Of a DNA stretch of 64,000 nt, positions 1 to 18,545 are shown in pieces. Source of the stretch: Porites lutea (lineage: Eukaryota > Cnidaria > Anthozoa > Scleractinia > Poritidae); the NCBI RefSeq assembly GCF_958299795.1, contig NC_133209.1, positions 928,501 to 992,500 of the forward strand, read 5' to 3'. Below the pieces are notes generated by a model. The model had not been told where the DNA came from. It saw only the letters and a program-made list of their open reading frames with translations, and did no database searches. Position 1 is the first letter of the stretch, and each line of letters opens with the position of its first letter. A program made the position numbers and the translations under genes.

Positions 1-155
1 GTCCCTTTGGTGTCCTTATTAAAGAAGTTTGACTGTAATTATACTCACGCAAGGCTTCTCTGACAACTAACTTCGAGAATTTTACGTGTTATATCTGTTA
101 TTGCTTTATAAAGAGCTCAGTATAATTAGCCTTTTTCGCTGTTTTCTTGTGACAG
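1..155. other. Intron end of an unidentified gene
   Basis: The first 40 bases resemble the end of a transposon family seen again near 4686-4861 (a GTCC..TCCTTATTAA motif followed by a GACTGTA-type end). The stretch then ends in a pyrimidine-rich tract and a GACAG acceptor at 151-155. It is read here as the tail of an intron whose upstream exons lie outside the window. Confidence 0.4.
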
Positions 156-298
156 AAGCTCGGGGCGAGATTCAGAATTTCGTGCACAACTTTCTTGAAA
201 ATCCGAGTCAGGAAGGGCCTGGGCACCAATCAGATGAAGAACCCGAGGAGCTGAATGTAGAAGTTGTGAAAGAGGAGCAGATGGTTACATCTACATAG
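156..298 (+). CDS. Last exon of an unidentified gene, acidic C-terminus
   Basis: The exon starts after the acceptor at 154-155 and stays open to a TAG at 296-298. It encodes about 47 residues, beginning ARGEIQNFVHNFLENP and ending in a very acidic tail with motifs such as SDEEPEEL and VVKEEQ. The two leading bases belong to a codon split with the missing upstream exon. I do not recognise the family. The acidic, low-complexity tail suggests the C-terminus of a soluble or cytosolic-tail region, but that is inference. The Mutator-like element at 420 lies just downstream, possibly in or close to the 3' UTR. Confidence 0.5.
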
Positions 299-410
299 GC
301 ACGCAATGCGTACTTACGCTAGCTGAGGAAACGACTTAGATGCAAGGAACAAACAAATTAAAAGGCGTAGATTGTAACTACCATAGTAAAAAGATAAGTT
401 TAGTGAGGTC

Positions 411-1781
411 CTCTTTGATCAACCTCGTCCCCAGGGCTTTTCCCTTAAAAAATGGGTGGGGCGGGAAAAAGGCCCTGGCATCGGCTGGTCAAGTGTCCCC
501 TCGTACACCCTAAAAACCTGGGTGTAATAAATTAGCGCTATGTGAAAAGCCAAAATTATGCGTAACCTCACAGCGCGCGACCTTGGGCGGCCTTTTATAT
601 CTCTTGACGATTAACGAAAAGTTTTACAAGGTTTCCTTTTTGTCACAGATACTGGCTATGGTAATTTTTTGCTTTCCTCCGATTTCTATGAAGAGGACGG
701 GGAGTGGTAACATTTGTAAAACTTCCTTTATAGAGCGATATAAATGACAAACAAGCTATCGTACATGCATAAAGTTCACCGGAAAAGTTCGTTTTCGCGA
801 CTTCTTTTGATATTTTATTTTATTTCTTGCGAAGTAGACCGCCATACACAACCTAGTTCCATTCACCTTAACTCTCAGCCATATCATCATAGCGATACGC
901 TTTGGTTTAGACTTATCTTGTATGACTGTATTTTTAAAAAATTCATTGACCTCTGCGAGACTTGACCGAAACCGGAAACCGCGCATGAATAGTCTCTGGC
1001 AACCAGGCAGTATCAAACGACTGGTAACAAAGAAAAACTTGGGTCCATTTAAAATTGACATAGCTGTAGTTGATTCCAATCGATCGGTCAATCTTCCCTT
1101 TAATATAAGGAAAATCCTTTGTACTTATCCTCGGAAGAGAAAATATATAAGAGATCTTCAAATGTTTCAGATCGGCGACCTGTCATCCTTCCTTGCTGGA
1201 GGGCTGACTTGCATCCGGCGCGGAGATTTGTTTGTTTCATGGTCGGGTTAGAAGACCAGATTCCATAAAGCATTTTGATGAACAATTCTATTTCAATTAA
1301 GTTCAATTTGTTTAAATTCACTGCAGATCCTAGAGGCAAAGGCCCGCATTTTTGTTTGACATTGGACAAAATCACTTTCCGCTTGATGATCGTAAGCAAT
1401 TCCACAGTCGCGATGAATTTCAGTCGAAGTACTACTCGATAACAGCTTGTCTCAGCTCTGAAGCATTTGACATATTTTGTACGTGACAACGTAGATTCGG
1501 TACGCCCTTTCATAAACTTGTAGCATTTGAATAATACACAATTAAATGGATCTTAAGCTTTTGAATCGCACAGACGCGAAAATATTGACATACAGTTTGC
1601 GATATTATTATTTTCCATTGTTGCTCCGTTCGACTTCTGTCAGCGCAAAACCAGCGGGTTGCATATAAATTAGCTTCTCAGGAATATTTAGGCTGTACTC
1701 GTGACCAGCCGATGCCAGGGCCTTTTCCCGCCCCACCCATTTTTTAAGGGAAAAGCCCTGGGGACGAGGTTGCTCTTTGAT
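411..1781. mobile_element. Non-autonomous Mutator-like DNA transposon, 1353 bp, with 9-bp target duplication
   Basis: The element spans 420-1772. Its ends are near-perfect terminal inverted repeats of about 72 bp beginning CAACCTCGTCCCCAGGGC; the two arms differ by one base in an A run and little else. It is flanked on both sides by the same 9-bp sequence CTCTTTGAT (411-419 and 1773-1781). A 9-bp duplication with long inverted repeats is typical of the Mutator/MULE superfamily. The interior has only short open frames with no transposase motif that I can see, so it is probably mobilised in trans. The close match of the arms and the intact duplication suggest a fairly recent insertion. Confidence 0.85.
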
Positions 1782-2370
1782 CAAACTAACAAGTTAATAG
1801 TCTTAAGTAGAAACGTGATAGAAAACGTTGACGTTGTCTGAACTAAAATATGACTCAAACCCTCTCAGTGTAAGGTTTTGTTTTCAAGCGTTTGTTATAT
1901 TTTCTCAAGTGTGTCGATAGACGAACCTTTTCTAAAATAGTTATTAATATAATATTATTCTTTCATTACACCTTTCCCCCATGAAAACTAGATGATATTT
2001 TTTTAGCTCTGTAAAATTTCGCCACAAATAATTCATTCGTGGCATTCGTTTGATGATTATTTATTTTATATATAATACACACAGACTTTTATATTACTTC
2101 CTTATTACAGTTCTATTTTTATAGTACCCTACTATGTGCATTATAAGGCCAATAAATAAACAACGTTTTTTTTTTTTTAACCTGTCTTGCTGGGATTCGC
2201 TCTAACATCTGGGATTTTCACCTCGCATGCTAAAATGAGACGGTCTAGGACCAGTGCCTTTTCTAGGTTATGGGCGTCACTTTAAGGACGTTCCAGTAAT
2301 CAGTTTCCTGTTATTTCATGATCCGTTAACAGGACATTAAGACTACCTAAGGAAGCTCTTTGCACTGCAC
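1782..2370. other. LDH 3' UTR and intergenic spacer
   Basis: No coding signal is seen. On the minus strand an AATAAA (plus-strand 2060-2065) lies about 300 bases past the LDH stop and is a reasonable polyadenylation signal for that gene. A T-tract lies near 2167-2179. Confidence 0.4.
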
Positions 2371-8737
<6,367 letters not shown>

Positions 8738-10485
8738 GGCAGTAGCAGATCAGTGTTTATTTTTAACCTGGGCTGTATGAAATAAGTCTAGTTAATCTGA
8801 TGGGCACTTTATATACCCTTCATAAATTAGTTATGGCGTGCAAAGAAAGTCGTGTCCGATAGCCTGGGGCTAATGGATTTTGCAATCGGGCTAGTGAACC
8901 CTGTTCTTAACTTGCCCAAAGGGCAAGTGTTTTTTTGGGGGAAATTCAAAATACAGAAGGACTGTAATCAATGCTACTCATCAAAAAATTTTGAGGGCTA
9001 CTTTAAAGACACTTCGGCTCGTAGATACTAGCAACAACTTGCCCGAATGGCTAGCCGTAAAACCAACTTTCTTTGCACCCTGTGCTATTAAAAGTTTAAA
9101 CGTCCAAATTAGATTTTCTTATCCGGATAAGTTTACTACTGTCCAGAAAAATGTCATTTCTTCACAGACATTATATCGCTTAAAGTGGCCCGCCTGCGTG
9201 CCAGTGTATCTTGATAAACACATGAACTGTCATAAACCTACCTGAGATGGTGTTTCAACGATTTAATATTGGATCTCACAGGCAGCTTTTCAGTAAAATA
9301 ACGAACCAAAGCTTTTCGTTAAAATATAATCAAGATTCTTCAGTCTCCTGCATGCAGATTTATGAAACCCGGAAGAAATAAAATCAAACGCGGCAAACGT
9401 CTACAGGATTCCAGCGGCCTGAAAACGCAGCTGTCACGTTGACAGCTAGCTTTTGAAAGAAAACAAAACAGCTAGCCATTGTATTTGCTAACCCCTTTTC
9501 TGGGGGGCAAAGTCCCTTCTTTGGTCTGTACTTCACAACAACAAAAAACTGCTCTTATTCCGCGAATTTAAAATCCTTAACTAGATGTCTGTCACCGCAT
9601 AAATTCCCTGCCGTTGTTTACAAGGAAGTGGGTACACTCAGAGAACAAATTATGTAATCAAGATTAAATTACTGCCTCCCACCAAAGTTTCTGTTAAGCC
9701 ATGTATTGTTCAAGAAAACATTGAACATTGGAATTCGGCAGCACACTGTCAACCGCATGAAAACTGAACAAATTCAAAACTAAACACTGCTGAACAGAGA
9801 AAGCGAACATATGTTTACATTAGCAGCATCAACTGCTCAAAGTGACGGTGCTGTGTGGTAGCCATCAACTGTTTGACGCCAAGGCAACAAACTGAGAACA
9901 CTGTATTTCCGACAATAAAATATGAACATCATACCTAATGTGTTTGTCCACCCCAAATGGATGTTGTATTTGTGATGGCGATGCTTTTAAAAAATGCAAA
10001 TTCTAGCCGGCCGCCTTCATCAAAGTTTGGCCTCAAATATAAAAATATGCACTCACCTGCGCTGTCACAGTTCAAGGGCGTGACAATTAGCTGCAAAAGT
10101 CATGCAATCCACAGGCTTCGATTTCTATTGCAGCTATAAGGGGAACGCTCAAAATCGGCGACTGTTTTGTGTGATAAAAATGTTCTTTTCTCATTGAAAA
10201 TTATGTCTGGTTTCCGTGGTGTCTATTTTGAAGGGCGATGAGAGAAGAATTATTGGTTTCTCTTCAGCAACCGCGTAAGATCTGGTAACGAAGTGACAAA
10301 GTCAGCGGTAGCTCCCATGAGAAGCAGATGGTTGATGCAAGCAGAGCAAGCCAGGAAGTGAGGCGCTCACCGGTTTTTTTGCTGCATCGCATCGACTAGT
10401 CCTTGCAGCTTTATAGTGTTTTTCTTGTTTCTCCTTTGGTCCATTTCTCCCAACACTTGACAGCCTTTAGTGATATTTTAAAGTC
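8738..10485. other. Divergent intergenic region between LDH and TMEM33
   Basis: No coding exon or RNA gene is recognised. It must hold the LDH promoter on the left and the TMEM33 promoter and 5' UTR on the right. The short open frames here show no family similarity that I can see. Confidence 0.4.
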
Positions 10486-13400
10486 ATGCCTCCACAAGAA
10501 AACGAAACTGCAGATACTGCGACGAGCAGTCAAACCGAAAGCGATACGTCACCGCCGGCCAGCCCTAACTGGGCTGCGCTTAGAGTAAGTATGAAATATT
10601 TATTTTATAGTATCGTAAAATCAAACAAATGTGTCAAAATTACAAAGCTTAAGTTAACTGTTTACTCTACAGAACTATTCCGGTACTTTTTTTTACTGAA
10701 TTTTGCCCGCAATTTCGATGGATGCGAAGAGGCGGCTTTGTTTCATTTAAACTTTTAAAACTTGGGTGATAACAATATTATTTTTCTTTGATATCTGCTG
10801 TCATTGAAATTCGACCAAATTATTTTTCTCTTTAATCAGCATTAACTTCACTTTGCAGGGACAAACTTGTCACGAACAAGCATGGTAATTTTTTTTTCGA
10901 TTGCGTGATAACGTGATCGATCGTCGGTTGTTTCTTACGCGTACAATTGCACATAAAATCACTGTCTGTGTCATCATATTATCTGTTTTATGCAAACTTC
11001 AGCATTTCAAAGTGTCAGTTGTTACGAAAACTGATCGAATGCGAAGTTTGACATTAACTGTATATATTTTTTGTATTTTATAATGGAAAAAGTAATGACT
11101 TTTGGTGGTTTTAGTGCTGTATTCTTTTTCTCAAGTGTGCTATTTTATAAAAAATAATGACCTTGTTTTTTTTATCTAGCACTATAGTTCATGTTTCTGT
11201 TTTCGATTAGAGAGCTAAAGCTACTGAGACGCATAGTACTTATAATTGACGACAATTTACGAAAGTAAATCATGGGGAGTTTGCTTGTCAGAGTCCCACT
11301 AGGGAAATAAATTTATTAGTCTTTGTCTTTAACTCAGTTTTTCCCTATTGAACATATTGCCATTAAGCCAAATCATTAATTTTTTATAGTTCTAAGGAAA
11401 CCCTATTTTAACAACTAAATTTAGCAGATCCTGAATAAACTTTGGGTCGACTGTAAGGCTGATTTCTAAAATGGGTTAATTTTTACAGGCATTGTGTTAT
11501 TGTTACTGATAGTAAGCTATCATCGTAAAAGACTGTATAGTGGAAAGGTGTACTGCTACCAAGAGCAACCAATGAAAACCCCTGTATGTTAAGTGATGTT
11601 CCTGAATAAGCCACAAAGATAACATTATGGTGTATTGAAAATTGATTAATTTGGAAGAAGTACTTTGACTTTATTGAGGCTGACTTTTCCATCCCCCTTT
11701 TGCAAAAATTATTATCCTCTAAAATATTTTTTCTGTGCATCTAGTATTGAGACATGGAATGAAATATCTACTATTGGCCACATTTAATGGTCTTAATGGG
11801 ATATTAGTTGAGGAAAAATATATATGATATTACCATCATCTATCACCTTTTATTGACTTCTTACGAGGTGACAGATTTAGTCCAGTTTGATTGGGTGTTC
11901 TTGTTAATCCTAAAATAAAATCAAGATACATTGTATTTTTTAAGTCTAATAGGCAATGCTCAATTTTGTATCACTCCTTCCAATCTCAAAAGAGAGGGCG
12001 GTTACTCAGAGAACAGCATAGTGCTTAACTACTCTACAGCCGGCTATGAAGCAGTTCTCTCTAAAAATTATTTTCGTGGTTTAACAAATGTATGTTGTAT
12101 TAATTGCAGAGATATCTTTTGGACAACAAGATTGATTCAGCATTATGGCTCACAAGAGTATTTACCATCATAAGTGCAATTCTTTATTTGCTGCCATTCT
12201 TTAGGTATGCCTGTTTTCCTCTTGAATTTTAAAGTGACAGCAGAAAAAAATACCAGTATCATTTTCTGGCAAAATATTGAGTTTTATTAAATGCATACAG
12301 TGATTGTACTGCTCAGTAGCTGTCAACTGAATTATCAACCCACATGTTATTTTTACAGCATGAAAAACAGCGGTGCTGGAACTTTCATAAGAAACTGCAC
12401 CTTAACACTCTTTAAATCACAGGCTTAAGACTCCCATTCACCAGTACTTTTTGATTTATTATAAACAAAGCAATGTTTGCATAAAAAAGAAAGGGTGGTA
12501 TTACATTTTGACCTTGGAAAGTTGACTCAAAGTCAGAAGTCTTTTAAAAAATCTCATGTAAGCAAACTCCTTTGAAGTGTTTCTATTGACCTTTGATTTA
12601 TTTATTTCCTATGATTATTGATGCTTTTTTCCTCTAGCCCCATGTTTAGCTATAACTGCTATAAGAGAGCTCTAATAAGTTCAGCGGCGACGTCAGCGTT
12701 AAGGTTGCACCAAAGGCTTCCAGTAAGTACATCAACGTTATCATCATCATCATTGCTTTATCATTATGTTTGCCATTTTCTTACGACTACAAAATTTTTC
12801 TTGTTGAACCTGGACAACCATGCAAAATGCACTTAAATGGTCATGTATTATAGGTGATTAAACATGGATCCATATAATAGTGCCTTGTTCCCAGCACCTA
12901 TCTCTCGCTCACCTATTTGAGCCACCCAATTGTCCTGGATAAAATTGAATTTTGATCTTTTCTGTGCTTTTGTATGGAATTTAGTCCATTTTCCCCCAAG
13001 ATTTGAATTTTTTAAAACATAGAACCATTTCTGGGCATTTTTGCATGTATTTTATCACTCTTTTTCGTCATCCCATTACACTTTCCTCATTACAGCCATC
13101 TTCTACTTGTACAACAGCCTTGTGCCTAAGTGACCATTATAGAGGTTTGATGATATTTGAATCAAATCAGAATAAATTTTGTTTTTTGGTCTGATCCTGT
13201 AACTATTTAAATTCAGTTTTTAAGTAATCCTCTCAGACTTAGTTCTTTGTTTACAGTGTGTTTACATTATGTCATTTTCATTTTCTTTCTTTATTTTCAT
13301 TTATTTGCAGAGATTCCAGTTTTCAAGGGAATATTTGGGATTGTTATTTGCTGAAGACAGCTGTCATTACCTTCTCTTCAGTGTTATGTTTATCAGCTCT

Positions 13401-15927
13401 CATCCAGTTACAAGTATCCTTTTTATTTAATTCAGAAAAGAGATAAAGTTGAAAAAAGATGCTTGCAGCTAAGTTGTATTAATTTGTCCTCCTTTTTAGG
13501 TCCAAGTGTGACTTTGGTTTTAACACATTTCCAGTTCACTACATAATGGGTACCTGGAAAAACACATCAGTTACTAGTATTAATCTTTCAGATTTTCCTT
13601 TCAAATTTTGTTGTGTTTTGATGAGGGAATCTGACATAACATAACAAACATGATGCCCAAATTTTCAGCCTGTCTCTGCTGTCTGGATGTCGGATGAAAG
13701 ACTAGTGAAAGGATATAGCTTTTCAAAATTATTTGAAAGATTTTTGGCAATTAATATTAATGGATCCAAACCACCATCATAGAAAGGATTTCCTTTGTTT
13801 CTTTTCATGAAGTGTTGATGAGTTAAAAAACAGAAATATCAAGGGTAAGTTAAGCAACATGTTTCATGCAGCCCTTGAATTGGTTAGCTGAGACACTGAC
13901 GTCTGACTGTTTTTATAAAATTTTACATTCTTATCTCAGTTTTTCCTTGACAACACATTTCTTCTGCAGTTATCTTAATTCCTGTTGCATTGTTTGCTCT
14001 TCTCCATACTGTGTCATTTACTAAAAAGTTACTAGATGTAAGTGGATTTACCATTTACCCTATAAATTCAGAGAGACAGAACTCATCACTCTTGATTCTT
14101 CTGGAAGATTTTTCCTAGCCTGTTCCAAGCCTGAAGATATTAGGGAAGGCAAATTAAGAATACTAGAGTAAAAGTTATGTGGTCGCTGAAGAGAGACGAT
14201 GCTTGCTCGCTTTTTCACCACTCATTTGCTTTTTTGCTCGTCTGCACTGACTGAATTATGCAGTACAATGACCCACACTTAACTCTTTTGTTGAGAATGT
14301 TTTCCTACCACCTCCCCTATAAGGATGCTTTGGGGACAAGAAGGAAAATTTGGGAATTTAAGAGAAAAAAAAACCTTTCTAGAGTTTGCAGTAAAGAAGA
14401 GTGGTTGCAAGATCTTCCCTTTTAGTAATATAAGTTATTTTTACATTATATAATTTTTTTACTTTAATAGATTCTTGGAAGTGGTGGTATGCTAAACATG
14501 TCACTTGTGAGGTAAAAACTCCTTTTTGTGTTTAAATTTAGTGTCCTTAATTTGGCCAATCAGGTTCAATTTTCCTTCTTTCATTGACCAGTCCTCAAAG
14601 ATAGAGTCAATACTCAAAGAATTACTGGAGAGGCGTCAGTTTAAGAGAAGTGTCCATTATCAGAGATCTTTGTGCATTCATCATTTCACAAGACTGGGGC
14701 AAAGAAACAAATCTGAGTTCCAAATCTCACAAGTCCAGCTGGGTGCTCTGTGCTCTGACCACTGAGCTATGGAAGAGCTTTGCATCATTCTTGTTATTTT
14801 TGTCTGTAGGTCAGCTCAAACAGCTATTCAGAAAGTACAGACGCATCAGCAAGGACTTCTGAGGTTCATTGCCTGTACAGAGATCATGTTAATGCCTGCT
14901 GTTGTTTTAATGATGTTGAGGTAGGTATGTCATTGTTTGAAGAAGCTCTGCTGGGGTAAAATTCCAGCAGGCGACATGACCTTGAAATAGGACGTAAGAC
15001 TAGATGAAATGGCAAATATAAATGACATAAAGGTAAATTGAATACCGACAGGGACATGGCCTAACTCCTCAAAAGTGAAATGACCATTTTTGACATTCAT
15101 ACAAGGGACATATGTACCAACCCCCGCCCCCCCCCCCCCAACCACACAAGGGGGCCCCTTTTAAGCACTTGCCACTGGCTGGTCTGTGGTGTTACCGCTG
15201 TTAAGTCAAGTCATTCAATTGCGTATTTTTAACAAATTTTGATTGCTATGAAAGTTTATGGTGCTGCTGCTATGTTTGTTATTCTAAATAGTGATGAAAT
15301 TTGATGAAGAAGACTACGGATCAATCTAGGTTTCTGGGAAACTGCCTACCTAACCCTCCCCTAAGCCAACATTTTGCCCTAAGTCAGAAGTAAGTGATAA
15401 TGCTGGCTTAGGGGAGGGGTAGGTGGGCAGCTTCCCAGTTTTCCTACTTCTTTTTTTTCGTTTCAGTGGTCAAGTCGGCATTATCATTCCATTTGTTTAC
15501 TATCGATTTCTTGGACTCAGATATGCGTCCAGACGAAACCCTTACACCAGGTTTGTAGATGACATGAAAATAATAGAGTAATAATGCAAGTGTTGTTTAC
15601 AGGGGCCCATTAAATGTATTATCCAATCAGATTACAGGAAATGTTTAAAATGGCCTGGAAGTCACTGTAGTAAACCCTATAATAACATTGCTTGCGATTA
15701 GTTAGCAATTATGTGCATACAGTTTTGATCATTCAGACTCGAGTTAAAAAGCTGTTGATTTTTTCTGCAGGCATCTATTTGGTGAACTAAGGCAATCAGT
15801 TCAACAGCTTGTAAGTCATCCTCGCTGTCCTGGTTTCTTACATTCGCTGGTGTTCAGAGTCACTGCCTTCATTGCAAATCTGGCTCCTCCAGTGATGACA
15901 GCACCACCACCTCAGGCTTCTTCATAA
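10486..15927 (+). CDS. TMEM33: TMEM33 / Kr-h2 family ER and nuclear-pore membrane protein, nine exons
   Basis: Exons: 10486-10584, 12110-12204, 12638-12722, 13311-13413, 13970-14037, 14471-14511, 14810-14920, 15467-15550, 15771-15927; 843 nt, 280 aa. The family (animal TMEM33, yeast Pom33/Per33) is a multi-pass protein of the ER membrane and nuclear envelope, linked to tubule shaping and stress signalling. Seen here: NKIDSALWLTRVFTI at the first membrane segment, the family hallmark SALRLHQRLP at 84-93, AEDSCHYLLFS, FTKKLLD, HQQGLLRFIACTEI and SRRNPYTR. The C-terminus NLAPPV matches the vertebrate end, with extra residues after it. Human TMEM33 is 247 aa; the extra length is mostly a Ser/Thr/Pro-rich N-terminus encoded by exon 1. 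All introns are GT-AG with closed phases. The ATG follows a plausible 5' UTR and is the first in frame. Confidence 0.95.
14690..14785 (-). repeat. Decayed tRNA-like SINE head
   Basis: On the minus strand the stretch contains CATAGCTCAGTGGTCAGAGC, which fits a tRNA D-arm/A box. The expected B box is badly degraded. It lies in the sixth intron of TMEM33, a few dozen bases from exon 7. Confidence 0.45.
15333..15438. mobile_element. Short fold-back MITE
   Basis: Left arm CTGGGAAACTGCCTACCTAA and right arm TAGGTGGGCAGCTTCCCAG pair along about 40 bases, including the inner CTCCCCTAAGCCA. The loop is about 25 bases. It lies 30 bases upstream of a TMEM33 exon. Confidence 0.65.
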
Positions 15928-18545
15928 TCTTGAAAATAATATAATACATGTATTATTGAATAAGCTGTTCCTTAAATATTCATCAACTAAGTTAAGGATG
16001 CTTTCAATTATTAGTCAGAAGTGGCTGGTCAGGTCCGCGGCCAGTCACTATTTTTTAGGACTGTCCAGCACCAGATCAGTCTATTTCTAAAAAAGTAGGC
16101 AGGTCAGTAATTTCTTTTTGTCTGGCCAGTCAGTCTGACTATTGAAGCTTCCTAACTGATAAAATCATTGAAAAATAAGAAGGCATTATGCACTTGCCTT
16201 GATTTTGCAGGTTGTAAATGATGTAGTACAATACTTGGTTACATTTTTTTACATTTTGTGTACACTGTAAATGGCCTGCCGAATGGTTAATATGGAAGTT
16301 ACTCTCCAAATTATTGTCAATGTTGTGGTTAGTGTTATCCTTAAATCAAATTGTTCTTCCCTTGTTTGAAAGTCATCATTGGTATTATAAGTAACTTTGC
16401 CCAAAGAGAAAGGGAAATAATATTCGAGTCAAGGATAAAATTGAACCACCACGTCCACAAAAATTGTCCAACAGTGTCAGAGTTTTAAGATAGGAACATT
16501 GTCATAAACAGCATTTTTAGTTCATAGTGTTGAAATGAATGCTATGTCTTTTGTTCTTGTAAACATTCTGAGTAAACTAATAAATAATTTATTTATCAGT
16601 CCAAATCATTAGCAATGTCCTAACCCATGTTAATGCTACCACCCAATGTAAAGCATCTCTACAGTACTGGGTAGGAGAATAATTTTCACCCAGGAAGTTT
16701 CAGCCTGCTAAAGGATCTTTGTGGATAACATTTTATTTGGTTTTTACCCTTTCTCCAGCTGTGTTTTATTTGAAATGACAAATGTAGTTGTTATTATTTA
16801 TACATGCTGTATTTGAAAGTTTCATTAAATAGAAAACAGATTTGAAAACATTTTCCTTATTTTGAGATCTCAAAAACAGGTTGTATAAATTTTTTTCCAT
16901 ATTATGGTATTGAATTCTTTAGCCTGTGTGGCTGGTGGTTTTTTGGGTGAGATTTTCATTTGTAGATCATATTTATACAGCCCCACAAGGTCAAACAAAA
17001 AAAAAACGATGCCTTCTCTCCTTGCCCCTCCCCTGCCCCCCATTTTTTTTCTGGTTCGACCTCAGTTCAGCTTTCGTGTGGTTTATCTCTTACTTTATGA
17101 ACCACAAAAGAAAAAACAAACAAAAAAAAAAACCCACCAGCTATGCAGGCTATGAACTCTAAGACAAAAGTAAAACTTAAACTTGTAATGAGAATTTCAA
17201 GCTAAATGAAGCTTTAGGCAGACCATAGCTTGCACCATTGTTTTGTTTTTCTTTTTGCTGTAAGAGTACTTATTCTTTAAGTGTTTTGTATTAAATTCAT
17301 TTTTAACCTCAACCTCACCCAAACTTGATTCTCCTGACTGGATTTTGGAGTTTTTAAGGTGGAACTCACTGACCCAGAGAGTAAGGGGTGATCACTGTTT
17401 AAAAACCCCTATCTTTTCATTGGCAAGTTCAACAAACCTGTTAGAAACAATACCAACACAACTCAGTGGAGGGAATAAAGGTAATAGATAAATAAGGGTT
17501 AATATGTGGAGGTTACTGTGGGTGACAAAATGACTTGAAGATTTCCTATGCAACACAACAGTACAAAAGGACTGCCAATCACTTTGCTGTAATCTGTGGA
17601 AAATGAATGACCACTGTCTTGTAGTTATCCATAATCCCAACATTTGGAAAAATAACTATATTTTGCAAATAAAATATTACCCAGCTGACATATTTTTCCA
17701 TTATAGGCAAGAATATATTCTTTAAAAAGATTGTTCTGACTTTATTTCATCAGTCTTTATTGTCTTAAAAGGAAACAACATTGCTTTGTAACAAAGCAGC
17801 AAAACCAACAAGAACTTTAATAAGGTAGTTCAACACTATTACTTGGTAGTCTTCCAAAAATATATATAAATTTATCAAACTTTTTAAAAGGCAGTTTCTG
17901 CTTGGTTGCTGTCCCTGCATCTCCTCTCCAGACTGTGCTTATCAAGAGAAAACCTGTTTTTACTCATGACAAAATTGACAGTGATTTGATTGTCTCTAAG
18001 TGAGAGCACTTTTGGAAAGAACAACAGTACTGCTTTAACTATGTACAGTTGTCAGTATGATATGAACCTGACAAGTAAACAATGAACATCATGTGGAAAG
18101 ACGTGCAAATGCCAGCGTACTTGTAAGAATCATTCTTGCATGAATTTTGACGTGGACTATGCTGATGTGGGCTGCTAACATGTAACACAAATAGTTCCTT
18201 TTCTTTGAAGCTCAGGTAAAAAAGAAGGAACAACAGTATTTCTCTTTTTTTCTCCTTTGTCCTCCCCATCAAATAAGTTCCCAGCCACAACAACAAACTA
18301 GAATTCATCTTGTGTGGAGGTATGAGGATGCTTAAACTTTGTTTTGGAATTACCCTATGAACAGATCAGAGAGCCTCTGTTTGAAGGGTATTATGAAATG
18401 AGAGTAGATGGAAATTAGAAGGCACAGATATTGTCCTATTTGATAAGTGTTAAGTGAAGTTATTTGCCAGGAACAGACAACTAGCACAAGATGCAACTTC
18501 TTTCAAGAGAGTTGACCAAAATTTTTATTCCAAGTGTAAGTTTTA
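15928..18545. other. Convergent intergenic region between TMEM33 and the POLDIP3-like gene
   Basis: No exon is recognised. It contains the TMEM33 3' UTR and spacer, with simple-sequence patches (A-rich near 17110-17140, C-rich near 17025-17042). The POLDIP3-like gene has an AATAAA on its own strand at 18524-18529, only 17 bases past its stop. Confidence 0.4.

Noticed and set aside
8991-9245. 84-codon open frame upstream of LDH
   Set aside because: No domain, no splice or start context, and it lies in a promoter region; chance frame.
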